Positions 34,408 through 43,045 are shown, counted from the first letter of the stretch. The stretch: 64,000 bases of DNA from Chryseobacterium joostei (GCF_003815775.1 NZ_CP033926.1:868001-932000); one strand, 5' to 3'. Notes: a model not told the origin generated them from the sequence alone. Numbers and translations are program-made.

Positions 34408-37038
34408 TTAAATATTTTTGTTGTCTTCCAGCAATTCTCTGGCCTGATATTCCTGTACCAGATCAATCGCATTAGAAATAACATCACTTAAAGCCGTTAT
34501 AAAAGTTCCTTCCTCTGCCATTCCCATGGCATGTTTTAAAGCTTCAATCTCTTTAGGGATAATCTCATAGCTTACATCCTTACCAGCTTCATTAATCCCA
34601 TCGATAATCAATCCGTTGATTTCTTCCTCTGTTCTTCCACGAAGGTGTTTTTCATTTCGGATGATAATATAATCGAACATTCTGCCGGCAATTTTTCCGC
34701 ATTCTCTAATATCATTATCTCGCCTGTCTCCAACACCGGAAATAATACCTATTTTCTTTGTAGATTCAACGTTTTTCAGATAATCTTCAATGGCTTCATA
34801 ACCTGACGGATTATGGGCAAAGTCAATAAGAACTTTAAAGTTTTTGAATTTAAAAACATTTAATCTTCCCGGGGTAAGCTGTGCACTTGGAATAAATGTT
34901 CTCAATGAATTAGAAATATCCTCGATGCCAAATCCATGAAGATAACTTGCCAAGCTGGCAGCCAATACATTTTCGATCATAAATCTGGCTTTTCCTTCCA
35001 TTGTAATTGGGAAATCTTTTGCCTTACCAATCCTGATCTTCCAGTCTCCTTTTTTAATGGTTACAAATCCCTCTTCGTAAACGCAGGTTATTCTTCCTTC
35101 CTTCGCAAATTTTACAATGTGAGGGTTGTTTTCATCCATACTGAAAATAGCAACATTACAATCAAGATCATTCACAATCTTCATAGAATACTCATTATCT
35201 GCATTCAATACGCTCCAACCGGTTTTCTTTACACTGTCCAGTACTACTCTCTTTACCTTGGCAAGATCTTTTAAGCTGTGGATATCATTCATACCCAAGT
35301 GGTCTTCCTCAATATTGGTCAATACTCCGATATCACATTGCGAAAACCCTAATCCGGAACGTAGAATTCCTCCTCTTGCAGTTTCAAGAACAGCAAATTC
35401 AACAGTAGGATCTTTTAATATAAATTCTGCCGAAATGGGTCCGGTAGTATCTCCTTTTGACAGCATGGTATTTTGGATATAAATTCCGTCCGAAGTTGTA
35501 AATCCTACCCTATAACCATTACTCTTTACAATATGTGAAATAAGCCTTGTTGTTGTTGTCTTTCCATTGGTACCCGTTACTGCAATGATTGGAATTGTAA
35601 ATGGCTTTCCTTGCGGATACAGCATATCTACAACCGGAGCGGCAACGTTTCTCGGCAGTCCTTCGCTTGGCGCCAGATGCATTCTGAATCCAGGTGCTGC
35701 ATTAACTTCTATAATAGCCCCACCACTTTCCTTTAAAGGCTGGGTAAGATTTTCTGCCATAATATCGATACCACAAACGTCCAATCCAATAATCTTGGAA
35801 ATTCTTTCTGCCATCGTAATATTTTCAGGATGTACCATATCGGTAACATCAATTGATGTACCTCCTGTGGAGAGATTAGCTGTAGACTTCAAGTAAACTA
35901 CTTCTCCTCTTTGCGGAATCGTTTCAAGGGTATACTGAAGTTTCTCCAGCAATTCCAAAGTATCTTTATCTACCTCAATCTCGGTAAGAACATTCTCATG
36001 CCCATAACCACGTCTTGGATCTTCGTTTTCTTTTTCAATAAGCTCCTGAATATTATGGTCTCCGTCGCCCACAATATGGGCAGGAACTCTTCTTGCCGCA
36101 GCAACCATTTTATTATCAATCACCAATACCCTGAAATCATATCCGGTAATATATTTTTCAACAATTACCTTTCTGGAGTATTTTTGAGCATGTTCCAATC
36201 CTATTTTAGCAGAATCCCAGTCGTTGACATTAATGGAGGAACCTTTTCCGTGATTTCCATCCAAAGGTTTTAAAACAATCGGGTATCCTATTTTTTTGAT
36301 AACATTTGTCAAATCATCCTCATCCACCACCAAATCTCCTATAGGAACCGGAATAGCTGCATCGTGAAGCATTCTCTTGGTTAATTCTTTGTTGCAGGCA
36401 ATATCCACAGCAATGGAACTAGTTTTTCCGGTAATGGTAGCCTGAAAGCGTTGCTGGTTTACCCCATATCCAAGTTGCACCAAAGAATTTGTTCCCAATC
36501 TTATCCATGGTATTTTTCGTGATACTGCTTCTTCTACAATACTTCCGGTAGAGGGTCCGAGGCGAACACGCTCCCTTATTTCCTTTAACTTGTGAATACA
36601 GGCATTCACATCATAATCAGTCCCGTCAATTAATGCTTGTGCAATCTTTACGGCTTCCTCAGCAGCATAAATTCCTACATTTTCTTCAAGATAGTTGAAT
36701 ACTACATTATACACTCCCGGAGTCTTTGTTTCCCGGGTTCTTCCAAAGCCAACATCCATTCCCGCAAGGGTCTGTATTTCCAAGGCGATATGTTCAATGA
36801 CATGCCCCATCCAGGTTCCTGTTTCCACTCTATGGAAAAAACCACCTTTCACTCCTTCTGAACACCTATGGGTGATCAATGATGGGAGTAATTTTTCAAT
36901 TCTCTCCCTGAATCCTTCTATTTTATTGGTAGGATAATTCTCCATTTCCTCAAGGTCTAACCTCATCTGTATCAGCTTCTTTCTTCTGATACTCCAGATA
37001 TTAGGACCACGTAGTGCCTGAATCTTTTCGATTTTCAT
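34408..37038 (-). CDS. cphA: Cyanophycin synthetase
   Basis: This 876-residue enzyme builds cyanophycin, a poly-aspartate backbone with arginine on each side chain, by two ATP-dependent ligations. The N-terminal domain (about 1-165) starts with the family signature KIQALRGPNIWS. The central ATP-grasp domain has VLKPLDGNHGKGSS (255-268, K257) and IEVNAAPGFRMH (443-454). The C-terminal Mur-ligase-like domain has the P-loop GTNGKTT (489-495), a RGGILRSGLGF segment and DFAHNPSGYE near the end. All three domains are complete and the length matches known CphA1. It is divergent from cphB across a 198-base shared control region. Confidence 0.95.
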   Translation of the reverse strand: MKIEKIQALRGPNIWSIRRKKLIQMRLDLEEMENYPTNKIEGFRERIEKLLPSLITHRCSEGVKGGFFHRVETGTWMGHVIEHIALEIQTLAGMDVGFGRTRETKTPGVYNVVFNYLEENVGIYAAEEAVKIAQALIDGTDYDVNACIHKLKEIRERVRLGPSTGSIVEEAVSRKIPWIRLGTNSLVQLGYGVNQQRFQATITGKTSSIAVDIACNKELTKRMLHDAAIPVPIGDLVVDEDDLTNVIKKIGYPIVLKPLDGNHGKGSSINVNDWDSAKIGLEHAQKYSRKVIVEKYITGYDFRVLVIDNKMVAAARRVPAHIVGDGDHNIQELIEKENEDPRRGYGHENVLTEIEVDKDTLELLEKLQYTLETIPQRGEVVYLKSTANLSTGGTSIDVTDMVHPENITMAERISKIIGLDVCGIDIMAENLTQPLKESGGAIIEVNAAPGFRMHLAPSEGLPRNVAAPVVDMLYPQGKPFTIPIIAVTGTNGKTTTTRLISHIVKSNGYRVGFTTSDGIYIQNTMLSKGDTTGPISAEFILKDPTVEFAVLETARGGILRSGLGFSQCDIGVLTNIEEDHLGMNDIHSLKDLAKVKRVVLDSVKKTGWSVLNADNEYSMKIVNDLDCNVAIFSMDENNPHIVKFAKEGRITCVYEEGFVTIKKGDWKIRIGKAKDFPITMEGKARFMIENVLAASLASYLHGFGIEDISNSLRTFIPSAQLTPGRLNVFKFKNFKVLIDFAHNPSGYEAIEDYLKNVESTKKIGIISGVGDRRDNDIRECGKIAGRMFDYIIIRNEKHLRGRTEEEINGLIIDGINEAGKDVSYEIIPKEIEALKHAMGMAEEGTFITALSDVISNAIDLVQEYQARELLEDNKNI

Positions 37039-37082
37039 AGTCTATTGGCATTTTAACAGTTAATAATAACTCTTTTCAAAAT

Positions 37083-37108
37083 CAAATATAATATAAAACC
37101 CTAAACAA
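37083..37108 (-). promoter_or_regulatory. Candidate promoter of cphA
   Basis: The reverse strand has TTG (37108-37106) and, after a rather short 15-base spacer, TATATTTG (37090-37083). The -7 box ends 44 bases before the cphA ATG. Confidence 0.4.
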
Positions 37109-37188
37109 AACTACAGGAGGCTTGAAGATTTACTAAAAAATAATTAAATTTAATTAACATTTCTAAAACATTAAAAATCAGCTAAAGA

Positions 37189-37204
37189 TGGCACGAATTT
37201 CGCC
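37189..37204 (+). promoter_or_regulatory. Sigma-54-like promoter of cphB
   Basis: TGGCACGAATTTCGCC has GG (37190-37191), exactly ten bases, then GC (37202-37203). This is the invariant -24/-12 spacing of RpoN promoters, with a perfect TGGCACG -24 box and one change in the -12 box (TCGC for TTGC). The start would be near 37215, about 22 bases before the cphB ATG. A TATTTTTG box at 37225-37232 is a competing, leaderless alternative without a TTG partner. Confidence 0.5.
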
Positions 37205-37236
37205 AAAGAATGCTAATTATTTTTTATTTTTGTACC

Positions 37237-38127
37237 ATGATGAAACCTGTTGGAAAATTAATAGTAATCGGAGGAGCTGTAAACAAGGGAAGTTTTTCAG
37301 AAACCGATTATGATCAGAATATCGAAAAGAATCTTAACTTTTTTGAACGTGGGATCCTACGAAAGATCATTAACGAATCAAAACACAAAGAAGATTCCGT
37401 CATTGAAATTGTAACAACAGCCTCCCAAATTCCTCAGATCGTAGGTTCTGAATATAAAAAAGCTTTTGAATTCCTGGGTGCCAAAAATGTGAATGTTTTA
37501 GACATTCATAACCGTGAAGAAGCCAATTCTGATGCTATGGTAGCAAGAGCCAATGCTGCTGATGTAATGATGTTCACCGGAGGAGATCAGCTGAGACTGA
37601 CTTCCATTCTGGGGGGAACCAGATTTCATGACACCATTTTACTAAAGTATCAGGAGCAGGACTTTATCTACTCGGGAACTTCTGCAGGTGCAGCGGCAGC
37701 CTCTGAAAATATGATTTATCAGGGAAGCAGCTCTGAAGCCCTTTTAAAAGGAGAGATTAAAACTACACAGGGATTAGGTTTAATAGACAATGTAATCATT
37801 GATACCCATTTTGTACAAAGAGGCAGAATCGGACGTCTTTTCCAGGCAGTCGTAAACAATCCAAGAACACTGGGAATAGGGCTTGGTGAAGATACTGGAC
37901 TTTTCATCCATAATGATGTGATGACTGCTGTAGGTTCAGGTCTTGTTATTCTGGTAGATGGAAGATTCATTAAGGATACCAACCTTACGAACATCAATCT
38001 GGGAGAGCCCATTTCCATTGATAATTTGACCGTCCATGTAATGTCTATGAATGATCATTATGATCTTACAACAAAGATGCTTACTATTGAGAATTCTCAA
38101 TTTAATCCAATTCCTCAGGATAAATAA
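37237..38127 (+). CDS. cphB: Cyanophycinase
   Basis: This 296-residue S51-family serine exopeptidase cuts cyanophycin to beta-Asp-Arg dipeptides. I start it at the ATG at 37237 (MMKPVGKLIVIGG). The frame is open nine codons upstream, but that would read through the promoter region. Motifs are the start GGAVNKGSF, the FTGGDQ strand, the nucleophile elbow GTSAGA with the catalytic serine, and DTHFVQRGRIGRL near the specificity site. It is followed by the isoaspartyl peptidase that can finish degradation. There is no signal peptide, so it acts on intracellular granules. Confidence 0.93.
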   Translation: MMKPVGKLIVIGGAVNKGSFSETDYDQNIEKNLNFFERGILRKIINESKHKEDSVIEIVTTASQIPQIVGSEYKKAFEFLGAKNVNVLDIHNREEANSDAMVARANAADVMMFTGGDQLRLTSILGGTRFHDTILLKYQEQDFIYSGTSAGAAAASENMIYQGSSSEALLKGEIKTTQGLGLIDNVIIDTHFVQRGRIGRLFQAVVNNPRTLGIGLGEDTGLFIHNDVMTAVGSGLVILVDGRFIKDTNLTNINLGEPISIDNLTVHVMSMNDHYDLTTKMLTIENSQFNPIPQDK

Positions 38128-38140
38128 TTGAATAGAATAT

Positions 38141-38170
38141 AAAAACGGAACTTCTGTTCCGTTTTTTTTT
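38141..38170 (+). terminator. Terminator of cphB
   Basis: An 11-bp stem (AAAAACGGAAC with GTTCCGTTTTT) with a TTCT loop is followed by nine T residues. Confidence 0.88.
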
Positions 38171-38267
38171 AATATTATCTGCCAAGAACTCATCCAAAGT
38201 TTATTCTTTATTCTATTATTTATAAATTAACTTCGTCAAAACATTTATTAACTATCATTTATATTCT

Positions 38268-39110
38268 ATGAAAATCATCATCCACGGCGGTTTTTTTTCA
38301 GAAAGCGATCAAAGCCATGAGGTAAAAACAGCAAAACAAGATTCTTTAAAACAAATAGCTCAAAAGGCTTTTGAATACCTTCAGACCCATACTGCTTTTG
38401 ATACAGTTGCCTATGGAGTTTCTCTATTGGAAGACGATCCCCTGTATAATGCAGGAATTGGTTCTCAAATTCAAAGTGATGGGGTAATTCGTATGAGTGC
38501 TGCCATTATGAATGGAGAAACCCAAAAGCTAAGCGGGGTTATTAATATTCAGGATGTAAAGAATCCTATTTTTGTGGCAAAGGATCTTATTGGGGAAGAT
38601 GACAGGGTTTTAGGTGGACAAGGAGCAAAAAAATATGCTACGGAGCATGGGTTTGAGAATTTTTCTACGGAAATACCACAAAGAAGAAAAGAATATGAAG
38701 CTAAGCTTAATAATGGCGGAAAAGGTACAGTAGGCTGTGTAGCTATTGATAAGGATGGAAAACTGGCTGTTGCTACTTCCACAGGAGGAAAAGGCTTTGA
38801 GATTCCCGGTAGGATCTCGGATTCTGCCACAGTGGCCGGAAATTATGCCAATGCTTTCTGTGCTGTAAGCTGTACGGGTGTAGGTGAAGACATTGTAAGC
38901 AATGCTACTGCCACAAAAATTGTGACAAGAGTTACGGACGGAATGAGCTTAGAAAGTGCTTTCAGTAAAACTTTTGACGAACTTAAAACCATTGACGGAT
39001 TTGCAGGTGCCATCGCAATTGATAAAGACGGCAATGTTTATCACCAGGATTCATATCCAACTATGGTTTTTGCTAGTTTTGACGGTGAAAATTTTGAAAC
39101 CTTTTCTTAA
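38268..39110 (+). CDS. Isoaspartyl peptidase/L-asparaginase (Ntn hydrolase)
   Basis: This 280-residue T2-family enzyme matures by autocleavage before T154 in GGKGTVGCVAID, which becomes the catalytic N-terminus of the small subunit. Other family parts are the N-terminal IIIHGGF, the NAGIGSQ segment (61-67) and the STGG motif downstream. Such enzymes hydrolyse beta-aspartyl dipeptides, including the beta-Asp-Arg released by cyanophycinase. The neighbouring cphA and cphB make that the likely job here. It is separated from cphB by a strong terminator, so it is independently transcribed. Confidence 0.9.
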   Translation: MKIIIHGGFFSESDQSHEVKTAKQDSLKQIAQKAFEYLQTHTAFDTVAYGVSLLEDDPLYNAGIGSQIQSDGVIRMSAAIMNGETQKLSGVINIQDVKNPIFVAKDLIGEDDRVLGGQGAKKYATEHGFENFSTEIPQRRKEYEAKLNNGGKGTVGCVAIDKDGKLAVATSTGGKGFEIPGRISDSATVAGNYANAFCAVSCTGVGEDIVSNATATKIVTRVTDGMSLESAFSKTFDELKTIDGFAGAIAIDKDGNVYHQDSYPTMVFASFDGENFETFS

Positions 39111-39143
39111 TTTTAACATTTTTTTATCATTCCAATTAATTTT

Positions 39144-39160
39144 TTGGCACGTATTTTACA
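39144..39160 (+). promoter_or_regulatory. Sigma-54-like promoter of the YtxH-like gene
   Basis: TTGGCACGTATTTTACA has a perfect -24 box, then ten bases after GG (39146-39147) the pair AC (39158-39159) in place of the usual GC. Spacing is exact, with one deviation at a normally invariant G. The start would be near 39171, giving a leader of about 37 bases. Confidence 0.45.
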
Positions 39161-39207
39161 TGTTTATTAATAACAAATTTTAATATTAAATCTTAAAAAT
39201 AGAAATC

Positions 39208-39444
39208 ATGGGAAACAAAACAAAAGGCTTATTAGCTTTACTAGGATTAGGTGCTTTAGCTTATTGGAAATATAAGAATTCAACTCCTGAAGATCAGCAG
39301 GCTGTAAAGGATAAACTTAATACAGCAAAAGATAATCTTAACAAATGGGGAAATGACATTAAAAATAAAGCCAATGACGTTGCTTCTCAAGTTCAGACTA
39401 AAGTAGATGAAGCTAAAACAAAGGCTGAAGATTCTTTAAACTAA
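39208..39444 (+). CDS. Small YtxH-like membrane-anchored helical protein
   Basis: This 78-residue protein has a short hydrophobic N-terminus (GLLALLGLGALAYWKY) followed by one long amphipathic helix rich in Lys/Asp/Ala/Asn with spaced valines, like YtxH or apolipoprotein-type stress proteins. Such small proteins in Bacteroidota are often induced by stress or stationary phase, but no molecular role is known. It is monocistronic, between a sigma-54-like promoter and a perfect 14-bp terminator. Confidence 0.75.
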   Translation: MGNKTKGLLALLGLGALAYWKYKNSTPEDQQAVKDKLNTAKDNLNKWGNDIKNKANDVASQVQTKVDEAKTKAEDSLN

Positions 39445-39482
39445 AAAAACAGAAAGTAGTTTTTTTTAACATTCATATATAG

Positions 39483-39515
39483 AAAAAGTCATCGTAATTG
39501 TACGATGACTTTTTT
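39483..39515. terminator. Bidirectional terminator between YtxH-like gene and PH-SHOCT array
   Basis: A perfect 14-bp stem (AAAAAGTCATCGTA with TACGATGACTTTTT) encloses a 4-base loop, with T runs on both strands. It closes the + strand small gene and the long minus-strand array. Confidence 0.9.
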
Positions 39516-39543
39516 AATTTTTAAGTTTCTAATACTCAAATTT

Positions 39544-40059
39544 TTATTTTCTTCTTAAAAGTAAATTCATGAGTGGAAAAGCATCCAGAAAAGCAGTTCT
39601 TGAATCATCTTTTACTTTATCGCAATCTGACCATTTCAAATTTTCGTTAATACTTTTAATACATTTATTACGACGTATATAGTAAACAGCAGAGTAATTG
39701 ATTTGTTGATTTTCAGAGCCTTCTTTATTGTGAATATTTATTTTTGCCTTAATCAGTTTTTTATTCTTATAATAGAATTGATAGTCATGAATATAGTTAA
39801 CCATCATTTTATGTTCTATCTTTATATATTTTGTTTGTCGGACATTACAAGCTAAGCTTACACTACTACTGGGAACATCATTTTTACCATCACTTATTCC
39901 TGTTACAATGGTTTCTTTTTGTAATCCTGTATCAGCATCCAGTAACTGGCATTGGCACTCCACTTCTTTTACATAGGCCTCATTTTTCGTTTGGCTTATA
40001 CATGAGGAAACTAGAATTACTGGTAAAAATAAAAGATAAGTTTTCAAGAAATAACTCAT
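39544..40059 (-). CDS. Hypothetical lipoprotein at the end of the PH-SHOCT array
   Basis: This 171-residue protein has a lipoprotein signal (VSSC, lipidated C20). The mature part has a CQCQLLD segment, an extended strand region (YYIRRNKCIKSIN) and a basic end (LLLRRK). I do not recognise a family. Its ATG overlaps the TGA of the preceding PH-SHOCT gene by four bases, so the two are translationally coupled. A membrane or envelope task for this pair is possible. Confidence 0.7.
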   Translation of the reverse strand: MSYFLKTYLLFLPVILVSSCISQTKNEAYVKEVECQCQLLDADTGLQKETIVTGISDGKNDVPSSSVSLACNVRQTKYIKIEHKMMVNYIHDYQFYYKNKKLIKAKINIHNKEGSENQQINYSAVYYIRRNKCIKSINENLKWSDCDKVKDDSRTAFLDAFPLMNLLLRRK

Positions 40060-40589
40060 TGATCAAGTAATCTTTTCTTTTGCTCGTTAAATTCTTCTTC
40101 ACTTAAAATTCCATTCTCCTTCAATCTTCCTAACTGTTCTAACTGATCCAGGGTACTGGGTTCTGATTTATTTTGAAAATATTCTTCGGGATGAGACATG
40201 AAGTTTCTTACTTTTTCGCAAAATAATTCTGCGTCATATTTCCCTACTCCATCAATTTCTACAATGTCATCCGATACATGAATATCTATGGATGCCAGCA
40301 TCAATTCGGTTTCATATTGTATGGAACTTATTTTACTGTAAGAGAAATCTTCAACTTTCAGTCCATACATGAATTCTTTATCTACAAAAATCAATCTTCT
40401 GTCAGTCGCTACTAAGACAATATGATGGGTTGTAATTTTATTTCTGCCCTCAACAAGATAAACAATCTTTTCATCTTCTGACAGTATATTGGGTAATTCA
40501 CGAATTTCTTTTCTTGCAAAAAAAGTGGGATTAATATCCAGCTGTTCAAGTTCTTCTTTTATTTCGTCCAGTCTTGATTTTTTACTCAT
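40056..40589 (-). CDS. PH-like (YokE-type) domain protein with SHOCT tail
   Basis: This 177-residue protein has a short helical start (RLDEIKEELEQLDIN), a bacterial PH-like domain (about 25-135, including VATDRRLIFVDKEFMYG) and a SHOCT domain at 147-176 (QLGRLKENGILSEEEFNEQKKRLL). SHOCT domains often mediate oligomerisation or placement of the attached domain, and the PH-like fold may bind lipids or proteins. It is the short version of the array, without the N-terminal cysteine motif. Four related genes lie upstream on the same strand. Confidence 0.8.
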   Translation of the reverse strand: MSKKSRLDEIKEELEQLDINPTFFARKEIRELPNILSEDEKIVYLVEGRNKITTHHIVLVATDRRLIFVDKEFMYGLKVEDFSYSKISSIQYETELMLASIDIHVSDDIVEIDGVGKYDAELFCEKVRNFMSHPEEYFQNKSEPSTLDQLEQLGRLKENGILSEEEFNEQKKRLLDQ

Positions 40590-40654
40590 AGCAGTAGTTT
40601 ATGGGTCTAAATTACTATTTCTTGGCAAGAAAATAATTTAATTCAATAAAAATA

Positions 40655-41302
40655 TTAAATTTTAGAGGGAATGACAATGGAAGTATATAAGCTGAAAACT
40701 TCCCATCCCAGATTTTCATACAAAAGTCTGCCCTCTTCTGTAGCAACCAAAAAATTATTGAAAACATCTTTCGATAAAGCTATTTTCTCTAATTCTTTAA
40801 TAACGAAAGAAGCAAGCCCTTTTCGTCTATGTTTTTCGTCTGTAACAATTCTATCATACACCGCCAGATTATCCACTAAAACAAGCCGTCCAATGGATGC
40901 CAGCTCTCCGTTTTCTGCAATAATTTTTATGGTAAACACAAAGCCATCCTCGCTGCATTCCAAATTATAACCATCAGCAAGTTTTGAATCCGGAATATTC
41001 ATAGGATGAAAGCAGTACATCATGTATCCCTGCGGCTCAATTTTCCATTTTTCAGGAATATTTTTTATAAAACGATCCGAAGCCGCACAAACCTTAAGAT
41101 AAACCCAAGATTCATCAATGATATAGGAAAGCTCGAAAAAATCCTCATTAGGCTCAGAAAATACATATCGCTGCTTTTGCTTTTCCTCACCAACCTCAAC
41201 TTTAAACCCGGATTTGTACTGAACAGGCAATGATAATTTTCTGGATAAAGACCATGCTGTCAACCATTTTTCCAATAGATTTTCAGAGACTTTATCTTTC
41301 AT
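40655..41302 (-). CDS. GNAT-family N-acetyltransferase
   Basis: This 215-residue protein has a C-terminal GNAT domain (about 110-205). The acetyl-CoA loop is visible as RRKGLASFVIKELEK (Q/RxxGxA pattern), preceded by a strand (RLVLVDNLAVYDRIVTDEKH) and followed by LVATEEGRLLYENLGW. The N-terminal half (to about 100) has no clear domain and may shape the acceptor site. It is placed between two PH-SHOCT genes, 10 bases after the upstream one, so it is expressed with them. The acceptor is unknown. Confidence 0.82.
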   Translation of the reverse strand: MKDKVSENLLEKWLTAWSLSRKLSLPVQYKSGFKVEVGEEKQKQRYVFSEPNEDFFELSYIIDESWVYLKVCAASDRFIKNIPEKWKIEPQGYMMYCFHPMNIPDSKLADGYNLECSEDGFVFTIKIIAENGELASIGRLVLVDNLAVYDRIVTDEKHRRKGLASFVIKELEKIALSKDVFNNFLVATEEGRLLYENLGWEVFSLYTSIVIPSKI

Positions 41303-41312
41303 ATCACTAGTA

Positions 41313-42170
41313 TTATTGAAGTTGTTCTAAAAGCTTCTTTTTTTGTTCTGCAAATTCAACGTCTGTCAAAACTCCATTTTCTCGAAGTCTTCCTAATTTT
41401 TCCAACTGTTCAAAAACTTCTTCGGTTGATAGTGTTTTTACAGGCTGGGTTTGTTTTTTAGGCTTTTCCACAGGCTGGGTTTGAGATTCCTGAGGCTGAT
41501 TATAAATTCCCTTTATGGTATCATAGAACTTTTCAGCATCTTCTCTATCAAGGTAGCACTCAAACTCTATTACTCTTTCATCCAAATGTAGTTTAATGAT
41601 TGGTGATCTTGGATCTGTAACAAAACTTACAGATTTAATGGCATCATTGGGATAGTCAATGATCTTTGCAGCTCCAAACATTGATTTTGATACTGAAAGC
41701 ATTCTTTTCTGTGTTGCCACCAAGATTCCGGCATCTAATGTCTTTACAAACTGTGCATCTGTGACAGCAATAATCTTTTCATCTTCAGAAATAAGGTTAG
41801 GAAGCTCCTTAATTTCACCTTTAGTAAAAACGGAAAGATTGACGTTTAGATTTTCAAGTTCGTTTTTTATTTTTTGCTTTCTACGTTTAAAAACTTCTCG
41901 GGAAATGCTTTGAGGTTCAGAATCTGCAGCCATGGGAAGATTTTCTTCTACCACTACAGGTTGATTCTGCTCTTCTTTCTTGTTTTCTATCATGCTGTTA
42001 ATATCATCAATGCTAAACTTATTAAGGTTGTACAGCAGCTCTTGATTGATATAGCTTATTTTATCTAAGCATTTATTGCATAAAACGCCACCGTCTGCAA
42101 GTTTATTCTCTCCCAGAAGAGTATCCATAGACGTTAATTCTGCTTTACACAATGAACAGTTATTACTCAT
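41313..42170 (-). CDS. Zinc-ribbon (DUF4428-like) + PH-like + SHOCT protein, copy A
   Basis: This 285-residue protein has four cysteines (C5, C8, C31, C34) forming a treble-clef/zinc-ribbon motif with the LGENKLADGG core typical of DUF4428. A variable linker follows to about 95, then a helical RRKQKIKNELENL segment and a PH-like domain (about 110-225). A SHOCT tail (QLEKLGRLRENGVLTDVEFAEQKKKLLEQLQ) closes the protein. Repeats of QPV in the linker before SHOCT look low-complexity. Spacing to the next paralogue is 11 bases. Confidence 0.82.
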   Translation of the reverse strand: MSNNCSLCKAELTSMDTLLGENKLADGGVLCNKCLDKISYINQELLYNLNKFSIDDINSMIENKKEEQNQPVVVEENLPMAADSEPQSISREVFKRRKQKIKNELENLNVNLSVFTKGEIKELPNLISEDEKIIAVTDAQFVKTLDAGILVATQKRMLSVSKSMFGAAKIIDYPNDAIKSVSFVTDPRSPIIKLHLDERVIEFECYLDREDAEKFYDTIKGIYNQPQESQTQPVEKPKKQTQPVKTLSTEEVFEQLEKLGRLRENGVLTDVEFAEQKKKLLEQLQ

Positions 42171-42181
42171 TTTCTTGTTTT

Positions 42182-43045
42182 TTATAATTTATCCAGCAGT
42201 TTTTTCTTCTGCATTTCAAATTCTTCATTGGTTAAAATACCTTTTTCTTTAAGTTCTCCCAGTTTCTCCAGCTTTTCAAAGACAGCGCCTGCATCTTCTT
42301 CTCTCGTGGCTCCCTGTTGTCTCAAAGGATTTTGAAGACTGTGTATATAGTTTTGTGTAGATTCATAGAAAATCTTTGCAGCATTTCGGTTATTAAACTT
42401 AAACTCTGCTTTTATTCCTTCGTTTGTATATAATTTCAATTCGGAAGAAACCAATCCGTAACTATGTTGTACTGATACAATCTTATGATGAGGAAATTCA
42501 TTTTCCCTGCCATTCCCCAAAAGATTTCTATCTATAAAAATCACTCTACGCTCCGTTGAAACTAAAATCCCATCCAGGTTATTATTTAGATATTTTCCCT
42601 CAGCAATGGCAATAAGTCTTTCCTCCTTCTCCAGAACATTGGCCAGTTCATTTACCTCAACATTTGCAAAAATACTGATCTGGGCATTCAAGGCAACGAT
42701 TTGATCCCTTATCTCGTCGAGTCTTGTGGGTTCTTCAGGCTCTTTTTTGCCAACATTTATCTGAAAAGAATGTGAAAATGTTACTACCGTGCGTGATACA
42801 GAAGTTTCTACCATAGGTTTCAGCTCTATTTCTTCCTCTTTTTCTTCTATGCTTTCTCCCAACACAATATCCCTTACCTGTACTAAGCTATAATTACCTA
42901 GGTCATATACAAGGTCTTTATTAATATTTGTTGCTTTATTCAGACATTTATTACATAGAATGCCTCCGTCTGAAAGTTTGTTTTCCCCCAGAACTGTATC
43001 CATGGCTGTTAACGGAATCCCACATAGAGCACAATTTGTGTTCAT
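42182..43045 (-). CDS. Zinc-ribbon + PH-like + SHOCT protein, copy B
   Basis: This 287-residue paralogue of the neighbouring genes has cysteines C5, C8, C31 and C34 (CALCGIPLTAMD through GGILCNKC). An acidic linker (EEKEEEIELKP), the RLDEIRDQIVALNAQISIFAN segment, a PH-like domain (VSTERRVIFIDRNLLG) and SHOCT (KLGELKEKGILTNEEFEMQKKKLLDKL) follow. By eye it is closest to copy C, sharing the TRLDEI-DQIVALNA block. The conserved ends and divergent middles indicate tandem duplication followed by drift. Confidence 0.82.
   Translation of the reverse strand: MNTNCALCGIPLTAMDTVLGENKLSDGGILCNKCLNKATNINKDLVYDLGNYSLVQVRDIVLGESIEEKEEEIELKPMVETSVSRTVVTFSHSFQINVGKKEPEEPTRLDEIRDQIVALNAQISIFANVEVNELANVLEKEERLIAIAEGKYLNNNLDGILVSTERRVIFIDRNLLGNGRENEFPHHKIVSVQHSYGLVSSELKLYTNEGIKAEFKFNNRNAAKIFYESTQNYIHSLQNPLRQQGATREEDAGAVFEKLEKLGELKEKGILTNEEFEMQKKKLLDKL

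Noticed and set aside
37210..37236. Nine-codon extension of cyanophycinase
   Set aside because: The extra residues (MLIIFYFCT) would overlap the promoter region, and known cyanophycinases begin near KPVGKLIVIGG.
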